A DNA stretch of 64,000 bases from Sorangium cellulosum (GTDB lineage Bacteria; Myxococcota_A; Polyangia; Polyangiales; Polyangiaceae). The DNA lies in NCBI RefSeq assembly GCF_004135735.1, contig NZ_CP012670.1, positions 4,237,501-4,301,500 on the forward strand. The letters are read 5' to 3'. This document shows positions 50,582 to 58,840 of this stretch, one piece after another (the stretch's first letter is position 1; each line of letters begins with the position of its first letter). The notes beneath the pieces are model-generated. The model was not told where the DNA came from and ran no database searches. It saw only the letters and a program-made list of their open reading frames with translations. The position numbers and the translations under genes are program-made.

Positions 50582-51705
50582 CCGACGTGGAGGGGCTGCT
50601 CGACGGCCAGTTCACGCTCGGCGTCGAGGAGGAGTTCCAGATCGTCGACGCGGAGACGCGCGAGCTCCGGTCGTACGTGAGCGAGCTGATCGAGGGGGGC
50701 AAGGGCCACAGGCTGCTGCGCGAGCGGGTCCGCCCGGAGATGCACCAGTCGGTCATCGAGGCGGGCACGGGGATCTGCCGCGACATCCGGCAGGCGCGGG
50801 GCGAGCTCGTCGAGCTGCGCGGCAGCCTGAAGGTGCTCGCGCAGCAAGGGGGGATGCGCATCGTCGCCGCCGGGACGCACCCGTTCAGCGACTGGAAGAC
50901 GCAGGAGATCACCGACGGCGAGCGCTACCGGGGCATCGTGGAGGATCTGCAGGACGTCGCCCGCGCCAACCTCATCTTCGGCCTGCACGTGCACGTGGGC
51001 GTCCGGGACCGCGAGGTCGCGATGGCCCTCGCGAACCAGGTCCGCTACTTCCTCCCGCACATCCTGGCGCTGTCGACGAGCTCGCCATTCTGGCTCGGCC
51101 GCCCCTCGGGCCTGAAGAGCACGCGCTGCGAGATCTTCAAGCGCTTCCCGCGCACCGGGATCCCGGGTCGCTTCGAGTCGTACGGCCACTTCCAGCGCTT
51201 CGTCGATCTGCTCGTCAGGACGGGCTGCATGGACAACGCGAAGAAGATCTGGTGGGACGTGCGCGCCCACCCGTTCTTCGACACGGTCGAGATCCGGATC
51301 TGCGACATGCCCACGCGCCTCGACGACACGGTCGCGCTGGCGGCGCTCGTCCAGGCCGTCATGGGCAAGCTCTACCTGCTCTACCGGCGCAACCTCGGGT
51401 TCCGCGAGTACCGGCAGGAGCTCATCGAGGAGAACAAGTGGCGCGCCGTGCGCTACGGCATCGACGGGCAGCTCATCGACTTCGGCAAGCAGGAGCAGGT
51501 CCCCGTCCGCCTGCTCGTCGGCGAGCTGCTCGAGTTCGTGCAGGAGTCGGCGGAGATCTTCGGGACCCAGGACGAGCTGGAGCGGATCCGGGGGATCCTC
51601 GACGAGGGGACCAGCGCGGATCGCCAGCTCGCGGTCTACGCCCGGACGGGGCGCTTCGAGGCCGTCGTCGACGACCTGATCGAGCAGTCCAGCGTGGGCC
51701 TGTAG
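50578..51705 (+). CDS. Carboxylate-amine ligase, GCS2 (YbdK-like) family
   Basis: The 375-residue protein is a member of the glutamate-cysteine ligase type 2 family (YbdK-like). The motifs are in order: FTLGVEEEFQIVD at the N-terminus (metal/ATP Glu residues), AGTHPFSDW, FGLHVHVGV, STSSPFWLGRPSGLKSTR and VEIRICDMPTRLDD. The fold ligates an amine to a gamma- or alpha-carboxylate using ATP, but true glutathione synthesis should not be assumed. It is coupled by ATGA overlap to the ATP-grasp gene, so two successive ligations (for example A+B, then AB+C) are plausible. A strong inverted repeat begins at its stop codon and probably terminates the operon. Confidence 0.93.
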   Translation: MTDVEGLLDGQFTLGVEEEFQIVDAETRELRSYVSELIEGGKGHRLLRERVRPEMHQSVIEAGTGICRDIRQARGELVELRGSLKVLAQQGGMRIVAAGTHPFSDWKTQEITDGERYRGIVEDLQDVARANLIFGLHVHVGVRDREVAMALANQVRYFLPHILALSTSSPFWLGRPSGLKSTRCEIFKRFPRTGIPGRFESYGHFQRFVDLLVRTGCMDNAKKIWWDVRAHPFFDTVEIRICDMPTRLDDTVALAALVQAVMGKLYLLYRRNLGFREYRQELIEENKWRAVRYGIDGQLIDFGKQEQVPVRLLVGELLEFVQESAEIFGTQDELERIRGILDEGTSADRQLAVYARTGRFEAVVDDLIEQSSVGL

Positions 51706-51762
51706 CGCCCCTCCCCGGGTCCGGGGGGGAGCCTCGGGGATGCGGCCGGCGGGGAGGGGCGC
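51705..51762 (+). terminator. 13-bp perfect inverted repeat after GCS2 gene
   Basis: GCGCCCCTCCCCG (51705-51717) and its exact complement (51750-51762) enclose a 32-nt G-rich loop. The repeat starts on the last base of the stop codon. A terminator role is likely although no T-run follows. Confidence 0.5.
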
Positions 51763-51833
51763 CGGCCAGCCCCCGCGGGGAGCCCCTCGGGCGAGAATTT
51801 CTGCTCGCGCGCCGGCTCTGCTACCGTGCGGCC

Positions 51834-52637
51834 GTGGGAATCGTTCCTCATCGCTGCGTCGCGGCTCTCTCGGTGAGCTGCCTGCTCGCGCTGTCCGCCA
51901 CCGTGGGCGCCGCGGGCTGCGCGTCGACCGAGTATGTCAACGAGGGCCCGGGACAGCCGACGCCGCGAGCCTCGGGCTCGCTGCCGCCTGGCTCGGTGGG
52001 CGTCTGCAAGCAGCCGTTCACGAAGCGGCCGCCCATCGTGAGCGAGGAGCTCTGGGCGCACGCGAAGGTGTGCACGCCGCGCACGCCGGCCTCGTACATC
52101 CGGCTCGGCTACGCGAAGGACGGCTCGGCGGGCGCCGATCCGGAGGCGGAGCAGCTGGTCGAGCGGGTGCTCGCGGCGCTCGCCGAGGGGACGGACCCCG
52201 ACGACGGCAACAACAAGATGACGAGCGCGATCCGGGCCGTGCGGGCCTACGCGGCGAAGAGGGACGAGCTGCGCGCCAGGATCGTGCGGGAGTCGCCCGC
52301 CGAGCGCGCGTGCGACGTGACGTACCTGCTCAACACGACGTCCGCGGCGCGGAGCAAGCTCTCCGGGGGCGACGCCTGCACCGCCGAGGTGTTCGACCCG
52401 GAGGCGCGCGCGGACCGGTGCCTCTTCGACACGAAGCGGCCCGAGGGGCTGTGGCTCTCGAGCGGCTGGTCGTGCATGACGTTCACCGGCGCGCTCGGCA
52501 ACGAGGCGTCCTGCCACCAGCTCTGCGGCTACGACGACTACTGCACGCGGCAGGTCTACTGCGCGGCCGGCGACGTCAACCTGCTGCTCTGCGCGCTCGG
52601 GGTCTGCTTGCCGGAGCCGGGGGTCAAGGTCGACTGA
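51834..52637 (+). CDS. Cys-rich lipoprotein, unknown function
   Basis: The start is a GTG at 51834 (MGIVPHRCVAALSV as translated); it gives a lipoprotein signal with lipobox AAGC followed by a Thr/Pro/Gly-rich spacer. The 267-residue mature region has about ten Cys, several paired near the end (GNEASCHQLCGYDDYCTRQVYC), consistent with disulfides outside the cytoplasm. One helical section is present (DGNNKMTSAIRAVRAYAAKRDEL). I recognise no family. It lies downstream of the ligase operon but beyond its likely terminator, so a functional link is doubtful. Confidence 0.78.
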   Translation: MGIVPHRCVAALSVSCLLALSATVGAAGCASTEYVNEGPGQPTPRASGSLPPGSVGVCKQPFTKRPPIVSEELWAHAKVCTPRTPASYIRLGYAKDGSAGADPEAEQLVERVLAALAEGTDPDDGNNKMTSAIRAVRAYAAKRDELRARIVRESPAERACDVTYLLNTTSAARSKLSGGDACTAEVFDPEARADRCLFDTKRPEGLWLSSGWSCMTFTGALGNEASCHQLCGYDDYCTRQVYCAAGDVNLLLCALGVCLPEPGVKVD

Positions 52638-52651
52638 CCTCCGACGGGCCC

Positions 52652-52694
52652 GCGGACGCCCGGCGCCCCGCGCTCCGGGGCCGCGCCCGTCCGC
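52652..52694. terminator. GC-rich hairpin between convergent genes
   Basis: GCGGACG (52652-52658) pairs with CGTCCGC (52688-52694), with further partial pairing of GC-rich inner arms. It lies between the lipoprotein stop and the kinase stop and could serve both. Confidence 0.4.
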
Positions 52695-52724
52695 GTCCGC
52701 CCCGCCGGCGGCCGCGCGTTCCGC

Positions 52725-54155
52725 CTAGTCCGAGAGGAGGGCGCTGAGCCGCTCGAGCCCGCGGCGGAGCAGATCGCGCCCGTCGCGCAGCGCCTCGCCC
52801 CCCTCGCGCAGGACGTCGTGCACCTCGCCGGGCACGGGCAGGAGCCCGGCGCGGGCCGCGAAGGCGGCGCCGCAGAGCAGCAGCAGGAGCGTGACCACGC
52901 CCAGGAAGACGCGGCGGCGCCACCGCCGCCGGGGGCGGGGCGCCGGGGTGACGAGCGCCGGCGGCGCGGACGTGATCGGCGCGGCGCGCCTGGAGGACGG
53001 CGGCGCGGCCGCGGCGGACCTGGGGGGCGGGTCGTCGAGGGAGACGGGGAGGATGCCGGCGAAGGTGGCGGGGAGGGGGGTGCTCCCGGCGTGCGCGTGC
53101 CTCCCGCGCCGGTCGCCCCGCTGCGAGGCCGCGGCGCGGGGCTCGACGCGCGACGACATGCGGCCGTCCGCGAGCTGGATCGCCGCGGCGAGCTTCCTCC
53201 GGCGCTCGTCCACGATGCTGCCGAGCGTGTCGCGGATGAAGCGCCCGACGTCGCCGTCCGTGACCGGGGTGCCGAGCGAGATCGCGATCTGGTCGAGCGT
53301 TCGCTGGAACGACGCGCAGTCGTTCCAGCGGTCCGCCGGGTCCTTGGCCAGCGCGCGCTCGATCGCCACCGCGAGATCGAAGGGGATGTCCGGCACGAGC
53401 TCGCGCAGGGGGACCGGGGCGAACTTCAGGATGTTCTCCATGGTCTTGGCGTCCGTCCGGCCGCGGAACGGGTGGTAGCCGCTGAGGGTCGTGTACAGCA
53501 GGACGCCGAGCGAGAAGATGTCGGAGCGCCGGTCGACCTTCCCCGACGTGAGCTGCTCCGGCGAGAGGTACGGGATCTTGCCCTTGAGCTGGCCGACGAC
53601 GCGCGTCTCGTGCAGGCGGCCCGTGGCCTTGGCCACGCCGAAGTCGACGATCTTCACGATGCCGTCGAACGACACCATCACGTTCTGCGGCGAGATGTCG
53701 CGGTGCACGAGGTCGACGAGCCTCCCCTGGTCGTCGCGGAGCTCGTGCGCGGCGTGCAGGCCGGCGCAGATGCTCGAGGCGATGCGGAGGAGGATCGGCA
53801 GGGGGATGCCCCCGGTCGATCTCACCTGCTTGTTCAGCGTGGAGATCGTGTCGCCGTCGACCCACTCCATCACGATGTAGAGCACGCCGTTCTCGTCGCC
53901 GAGCTCGACGATCTCGACGGCGTGGGGGTGCCGGATGCGCGACGCGAGGCGCGCCTCGTCGAGGAACATCGCCTCGAACGCGGGATCGTCGCCGAGGTCC
54001 GGAAGCATCGTCTTGATGGCGACGATCTTCTGGAAGCCGCGGGACCCCACGAGGCGCGCCGCCCAGACAGCCGCCATCCCGCCCCGGGCGACCGGCATGA
54101 GGATCTCGTAACGGCCCAGCGTGTCTCCAGGCTTGAGGTCCGACAGGATCTGCAC
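52725..54155 (-). CDS. Ser/Thr protein kinase with C-terminal membrane anchor
   Basis: The 476-residue protein has a complete Hanks-type kinase at its N-terminus: glycine-rich loop around residues 24-30, Lys48, HRDISPQN (HRD 151-153; the Ser after Ile is common in myxobacteria), DFG at 171-173 and GKIPYLSPEQL. All catalytic residues are present. A Pro/Ser/Arg-rich linker from about 330 leads to a basic stretch and a single membrane segment (VFLGVVTLLLLLCGAAFAARAG), leaving a short helical tail (VLREGGEALRDGRDLLRRGLERL) on the far side. The tail is too short for a sensor domain, so ligand sensing probably depends on a partner. The next gene rightward is divergent, 529 bp away. Confidence 0.93.
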   Translation of the reverse strand: MQILSDLKPGDTLGRYEILMPVARGGMAAVWAARLVGSRGFQKIVAIKTMLPDLGDDPAFEAMFLDEARLASRIRHPHAVEIVELGDENGVLYIVMEWVDGDTISTLNKQVRSTGGIPLPILLRIASSICAGLHAAHELRDDQGRLVDLVHRDISPQNVMVSFDGIVKIVDFGVAKATGRLHETRVVGQLKGKIPYLSPEQLTSGKVDRRSDIFSLGVLLYTTLSGYHPFRGRTDAKTMENILKFAPVPLRELVPDIPFDLAVAIERALAKDPADRWNDCASFQRTLDQIAISLGTPVTDGDVGRFIRDTLGSIVDERRRKLAAAIQLADGRMSSRVEPRAAASQRGDRRGRHAHAGSTPLPATFAGILPVSLDDPPPRSAAAAPPSSRRAAPITSAPPALVTPAPRPRRRWRRRVFLGVVTLLLLLCGAAFAARAGLLPVPGEVHDVLREGGEALRDGRDLLRRGLERLSALLSD

Positions 54156-54684
54156 GCAGTGGTCCTAGATAGGGGGGCGGAGTTGGAGGGGTAGAGATCG
54201 AGTGCCCGCCGTTACGTTGGAGGCTCGTGGCCTCGGCGTCTGCCGGAGCGGCGCAGCGCCGCCGCTCTCGGACGTCACGAAGGAGGTCCCGTGGAGCCAG
54301 GGTGCCACGAAGCGGACACCAACCTCAAGTTCGCGCGCGAAGGGGCCGGATGGGGTGGATCTCGTCGGCTCCCGGGCGAAGCGCTCGGGCACAGGAGCAC
54401 GGCGCCGTCACCGTGCGAGGCGGCGAGGGCAGGCGCGCCGCGCGGGAGCGGCGCCGGCAGATCGTAGCCGGGGGCGCGAGCGCAGGAGGGCAGGGGAGCA
54501 CAGCGGCGCCCGTGCTGCGGCAAGGGACGACATGGGAGCGGTGAGGCGGGCGCGGAGCGGCGCAGAACGGAGAACGGAGCGCTGCGAAATGGAATGATCG
54601 CGCGGGGAAGGACGCCCGCGCGCGATGGAGACGGCGGTGCTGGAGTCGTGATAACAGGGGGAGCGACCTGCTCGACGAGGCCTC
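54156..54684. other. 529-bp divergent intergenic region
   Basis: This lies between the kinase start (54155, minus) and the Pro/Ala-rich protein start (54685, plus). I see no supported gene, repeat or clear promoter box. It must hold both promoters. Confidence 0.45.
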
Positions 54685-56307
54685 ATGGAAGCCAGCCAGC
54701 GCCCGATCCCGCCCCCGCACGACGAAGACGACGAAGACGTGCACTGGGCGCTGTCGACCGCGACCGCCCTGTGGGGGCGCGGCGAGCGCGAGGAAGCGCT
54801 GAGGTGGCTGCGCCGCGCCGCGGAGCAGGCCTCGGACGCCAACGCGGACCTGCGTGCGCTGGAGCTCTTCAAGGCCGCCGCGGAGGTCGCGCAGAAGATC
54901 GCGGCGAGCGACGCGGCCCCGGCGGCGGGCGCCGCCGCGCCGACCGCGAGCGCGCCGCCGCTCTCGTCGGGCGCCGCCGCGACGAGCACGCCGCCGCCCT
55001 GGCCGGGCGCGCCGGTGGCGGCAACGCACGCGGCACATCCGTCGCGGCCGCCCGCGGGCGTGGACGCGGGGCGGACCGGGCGCGGCGGCGCGAGCGCGAG
55101 CGCGCCACCTCGGGCGCCATCGGTCCGCGCGCCTGCGGGCAGCGCTCCGCCGGCGCCCTCTTCGGCGAGGCCGCCGCCCCGCGACGCCGGCGCGCTCAGG
55201 CCTGCGGCGGGGCTCGGCCGCCCGCCGCAGCCGGTCGCGCCGGGGTGGGGCGCGGTGCCGACGAAGCCCGTGGCCGGGCGCGGGGCCCATCCCGCCGCGG
55301 CACCGCGGGTCGGCGACCCTCCGGCGGGGGCCACCTCGACGGCCGTTGCGCACGGTCGGGCCGCCCTGGCCAGGGCGGGCGCGATCGTCGGGTTCGCGGC
55401 GTCGAGCAACGAGCGGATGTCGTCGACCACGGCCGTGACCGAGGAGGTGCCGGCGGTCAAGCACCTCCCGGCCAGCGCGAGCCAGGAGCGGGGGCAGGGC
55501 GCGCCGGGCGCTGCGCTCCAGGGCGCGAGCGCGGAGCAGCTCCCGATCGAGGGCGAGCTCGCCGCCGATCAACGCGAGACGGTGCCGACGGACCTCGCCG
55601 TCGCCCTCATGCGTCAGGGGGCGACCCCGGTCGGCGCGAGCTCGTCGGAGGTGACCGAGCGGCGCGAGCGGGACTGGAGCGACAGCGACGACGAGGGCAC
55701 CACGCGGCGGACCTTGAGCGGCCAGGTGCAGCGCGCGCTGCGGGCGCATCGGACCGAGGATCCGGACGAGGAGACCCCGTTGCTCGGCCAGGGAGAGCGC
55801 GCGGGGAACGGTGAGGGCGGCGCGGCGCGCTCGGCCGCTCCGGCGGGCGCGCCCATGGGGGCCGAGGCGCTCGGCGAGCGCGCGGGCTGGGTCGAGCCGG
55901 ACGGAGGAGACGACGACTCCGCGGACCAGCACGGCGAGGCGACCTTGACGATGGCCTCCTCGGGGGCGGCGCAGGGCCAGCGCGCCGAGGGGCCGGCGGC
56001 GTCCTGGCTGCGCGCGGCGGCCAAGGACGACCGGGAGAGCGCCTCGGTGGAGCCGTCGTGGGACGAGCGCGAGCCGCCGTTCGACGGGGCGTGGCAGGCG
56101 CCTCCGCCGAGGTTGCCCGCGGCGCAGATCGAGCCGCTGCCGGCGCTGCGCATGGCGGTGATCGGCATCTCCAGCGCCGGGGAGCTCCGGCTCGTTCCGA
56201 TGGACGGGAGGAATGCGCCGCCGAGGGGCGCGGCGCTCGGGATCTTCGTTCCGCTGAGCGCCGCGGACGGCGAGACGATCGCGCGGCTGCTCCAGCTGCG
56301 CGGCTGA
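54685..56307 (+). CDS. Hypothetical protein with TPR-like N-terminus and long disordered middle
   Basis: The start ATG at 54685 opens a 540-residue protein. Residues 15-75 form paired helices of TPR type (HWALSTATALWGRGEREEALRWLRRAAEQ, ANADLRALELFKAAAEVAQ). About 370 residues of Ala/Pro/Gly/Ser-rich low-complexity sequence follow, probably disordered. The last 65 residues form a compact beta-rich domain (LPALRMAVIGISSAGELRLVPMDG, LGIFVPLSAADGETIARLL). No signal peptide is present. I do not know the function; a scaffold or signalling adaptor is possible. The GNAT gene follows 66 bp downstream in the same direction. Confidence 0.75.
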   Translation: MEASQRPIPPPHDEDDEDVHWALSTATALWGRGEREEALRWLRRAAEQASDANADLRALELFKAAAEVAQKIAASDAAPAAGAAAPTASAPPLSSGAAATSTPPPWPGAPVAATHAAHPSRPPAGVDAGRTGRGGASASAPPRAPSVRAPAGSAPPAPSSARPPPRDAGALRPAAGLGRPPQPVAPGWGAVPTKPVAGRGAHPAAAPRVGDPPAGATSTAVAHGRAALARAGAIVGFAASSNERMSSTTAVTEEVPAVKHLPASASQERGQGAPGAALQGASAEQLPIEGELAADQRETVPTDLAVALMRQGATPVGASSSEVTERRERDWSDSDDEGTTRRTLSGQVQRALRAHRTEDPDEETPLLGQGERAGNGEGGAARSAAPAGAPMGAEALGERAGWVEPDGGDDDSADQHGEATLTMASSGAAQGQRAEGPAASWLRAAAKDDRESASVEPSWDEREPPFDGAWQAPPPRLPAAQIEPLPALRMAVIGISSAGELRLVPMDGRNAPPRGAALGIFVPLSAADGETIARLLQLRG

Positions 56308-56373
56308 GCCGCGGCCGCGCCGCGGCTCGGCAAGAAGTAGGGTGTCCCTGGGCATCGGCGGTAGCCTCGGGGC

Positions 56374-56958
56374 ATGCATGACGAACGGACCGCCCCGCAG
56401 CGCATCCGCATGACCGGGCTCCAGGAGGCTCAGCTGCCCGCGCTCGTCGCGCTGGAGCAGGCCTGCACGGCGATGTACCACGACATCGGCTTCGATGCGG
56501 CGGAGGTCCCGGCGCGGACGCTCTCCGATCTCGTCGCGCTGACGCGGCAGCACGACGTGCGCGTCGCCGAGGTGGACCACGAGGTGGTCGGCTACCTGGC
56601 GTGGCGCGACGAGGCGCCCGGGGTCGCGTACCTCGAGGAGCTCTCGGTGCACCCGGACCACCAGCGGCGCGGCATCGCCACGCGGCTGATCGAGGAGCTC
56701 CGCGAGCGCGCGCGGGAGCTCGGCATGCAGCAGATCGTGCTGCGCTCCTGGGAGAGGGCGAGCTGGGCCCAGGCGTTCTACCGGAAGGCGGGCTTCGCGC
56801 GGCTCGGCGACGACGCGCCCGCGGAGGTCAGGGCGTGGCGCAGCGAGCGCGACGCTTCAGGGCGGCCGCTGACCCGGCCCGGCGAGGTCATCCTCTGGGC
56901 GACCATCGCGCCGAAGCCGTCCGAGGAGCCGGGCGACGGAGACTTCGGCGCAAGCTGA
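56374..56958 (+). CDS. GNAT-family N-acetyltransferase
   Basis: The 194-residue protein is a single GNAT domain, which transfers acetyl from acetyl-CoA to an amine. The N-terminal part has IRMTGLQEAQLPALVALEQAC. The acetyl-CoA-binding core is VAYLEELSVHPDHQRRGIATRLIEEL: the Q/RxxGxG/A loop is QRRGIA. It continues with GMQQIVLRSWERASWAQAFYRKAGFARLG. The acceptor (protein, antibiotic or metabolite) cannot be told from sequence. A 12-copy tandem repeat starts 16 bp after its stop. Confidence 0.9.
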   Translation: MHDERTAPQRIRMTGLQEAQLPALVALEQACTAMYHDIGFDAAEVPARTLSDLVALTRQHDVRVAEVDHEVVGYLAWRDEAPGVAYLEELSVHPDHQRRGIATRLIEELRERARELGMQQIVLRSWERASWAQAFYRKAGFARLGDDAPAEVRAWRSERDASGRPLTRPGEVILWATIAPKPSEEPGDGDFGAS

Positions 56959-56973
56959 GCTCGGGTTCGCCTC

Positions 56974-57231
56974 CGGTTCGCCTCAACCTGGGTCGGGTTC
57001 GCCTCAACCTGGGTCGGGTTCGCCTCAACCTGGGTGGGTTCGCCTCAACCTGGGTCGGGTTCGCCTCAACCTGGGTGGGTTCGCCTCAACCTGGGTCGGG
57101 TTCGCCTCAACCTGGGTCGGGTTCGCCTCAACCTGGGTGGGTTCGCCTCAACCTGGGTCGGGTTCGCCTCAACCTGGGTCGGGTTCGCCTCAACCTGGGT
57201 CGGGTTCGCCTCAACCTGGGTGGGTTCGCCT
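56974..57231. repeat. 20/21-bp tandem repeat, 12 copies
   Basis: Twelve units of TTCGCCTCAACCTGGGT followed by either CGGG (21 bp) or GGG (20 bp). The two unit lengths alternate irregularly, so the array was not made by one simple duplication. It lies between the convergent GNAT and bamB-like genes and has no spacers, so it is not a CRISPR. Confidence 0.92.
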
Positions 57232-57565
57232 GCATCCGCCGCGCGAGTTGACATAATGTTTCTTATGCGATCCAAACGTGGCCGAGGGCAGGGGCGTCCC
57301 CCCCGGTTTTCCTAAGCAAATCCAGGAACTTGGCCCCCTCGGCGCGCCGGACCGGTCGGGCGCGCCTCGGCCGCCCCGGAGGTCACGGCGCGCGCTCGGG
57401 CTGGAGCTAGCCCTCACCCAACGCCACGGGCCACCCACCGGACGGACGTCCTTCCGAACGCTCGCGTACGCAGCGGCACCCGTCCCGCAGCCCGAGACGA
57501 CGCCCGAGCACGAGCCGCGCCCGCTTGCCGGGACATCCGTTCAGTCGAGCAGCAGCGGTCCCCGT
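57232..57565. other. Gene-free stretch between repeat array and bamB-like gene
   Basis: This 334-bp stretch has no supported gene. It starts with an AT-rich element (57248-57267) resembling a promoter or operator and continues with GC-rich sequence able to form hairpins (for example around 57335-57368). An undetected small RNA is possible. Confidence 0.4.
57248..57267 (+). promoter_or_regulatory. Orphan AT-rich element: TTGACA plus CATAA/TTATG inverted repeat
   Basis: TTGACA (57248-57253) overlaps an inverted repeat CATAA (57252-57256) and TTATG (57263-57267). It is conspicuous in this GC-rich DNA, but no gene follows on the plus strand and no good -10 box is visible. Confidence 0.35.
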
Positions 57566-58840
57566 TCAGCCCTTCGGGAGCGGCGGCGGCTCGACGTCGA
57601 GGCTCAGCAGCGCCCCGCCGTTGGTCAGGACGAAGGCGCGACGTCCGTATGCCGCCGGCGTCATCGCGATCCCGCCGCCGGTCTCGATCCCGTCGATCAC
57701 GGCCCCGTCCAGCGGGGAGAACAGGAAGATCCCGTAGCGCGTGGTCGTCACGAGCAGCGCCCCAGAGAACGCGACCGGGGCCGAGATGCCGCCCTCGGGC
57801 AGCTCCCGGTGCCAGATCGTGCGGCCATCCGCGGGGTCGATCGCCCACAGGCCCGTCAGGCCGGACGACGCGAGGAGCACCTTCCGCTCGGGCACGATCG
57901 GACCACCACCGCTCCGCGGCGCGTGAGCTGGCTGCTGCCACAGCAGGAGCTCGGTGACGCCGGCCGCCGCCTCGTTCACCCAGACCCGCCCCCCGTCCTC
58001 GGCGTCGAGCGCGAAGACCCCGCCCGCGTAGCCCGCCACGAAGACCACGTCGCTGGAGCCGATCTGGCCGAAGACCGGCGTGGTGTCCGTGTCGAGGTAC
58101 TTCGGCGTCTGCCCGCCCGCGCGCTGCTCGGCCTCGCCGGCCAGGTCCATGTACCACTGCTCGGACCCGTTCTTGAGGTCGTACGCCGCCACGACCCCGT
58201 CGGAGAACGCCGCGTAGACCTTGTCCCGCCCGAGCGCCGGACCGGCGTGCCCGGAGATCTCCATCCCGAACGCCGGCGTCCGGTGCTGGTGCCAGCGCAT
58301 CGCCCCGGTCGCCGCGTCGAGCGCGATCAGCGTGTCGTTCGCGTTCGTGACGTAGAGCACGCCGTCACGCAGCACAGGCCGCCGCGTGACCTCGGCGTTG
58401 GTCATGAAGCGGTAGATCAGCGCGCCGTCCGACGCGCGCACCTTGTAGACCGCACCGTCGTTCGAGCCGAAGTAGACCGAGTCCGACGCGGCGTCGTAGA
58501 GCGGCTCGCTCTGCACCGGGCCGACCGTCTCGAACCGCCAGAGGACGTCCATCGTGTCGGCGCGCACCGCGTACAGGCCGTGATCGCGCGATCCGACGAA
58601 GACCCGCCGGTGCGGCGCGTCGATCTCGGGACGGCCGCGCTCGTACGCCTCGCCGACCTTGCGCGTCTCGGCCGTGAGATCGCGGCGCATCGTGATGCCC
58701 AGCGCGCTCCCCGGATGGTGCAGCCAGAGCGGCGCGTCAGGCGCCGCGGCGACGCCCACGTTGCCGCAGCCGCTCAGCGACCCGAGCCCGAGCGCCAGGA
58801 GCGCGACGCCGGCCCCCGCCGCGCGGCTATTTCTGCGCAT
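57566..58840 (-). CDS. PQQ-repeat lipoprotein, BamB-like
   Basis: The 424-residue protein has a lipoprotein signal with lipobox LSGC. The rest is an eight-bladed-type beta-propeller of PQQ-like repeats: VFVGSRDHGLYAVRADTMDVLWRF, VYFGSNDGAVYKVRASDGALIYRF, LYVTNANDTLIALDAATGAMRW, VFALDAEDGGRVW, LWAIDPADGRTIW. BamB is the lipoprotein of the BAM outer-membrane assembly machine. Its start overlaps the end of the YfgM-like gene by 14 bp, the same yfgM-bamB order found in E. coli, which supports the call. It is the last gene of the greA-to-bamB leftward operon. Confidence 0.88.
   Translation of the reverse strand: MRRNSRAAGAGVALLALGLGSLSGCGNVGVAAAPDAPLWLHHPGSALGITMRRDLTAETRKVGEAYERGRPEIDAPHRRVFVGSRDHGLYAVRADTMDVLWRFETVGPVQSEPLYDAASDSVYFGSNDGAVYKVRASDGALIYRFMTNAEVTRRPVLRDGVLYVTNANDTLIALDAATGAMRWHQHRTPAFGMEISGHAGPALGRDKVYAAFSDGVVAAYDLKNGSEQWYMDLAGEAEQRAGGQTPKYLDTDTTPVFGQIGSSDVVFVAGYAGGVFALDAEDGGRVWVNEAAAGVTELLLWQQPAHAPRSGGGPIVPERKVLLASSGLTGLWAIDPADGRTIWHRELPEGGISAPVAFSGALLVTTTRYGIFLFSPLDGAVIDGIETGGGIAMTPAAYGRRAFVLTNGGALLSLDVEPPPLPKG

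Noticed and set aside
56974..57231. CRISPR array
   Set aside because: Units are directly abutting with no unique spacers, and no cas genes are present.
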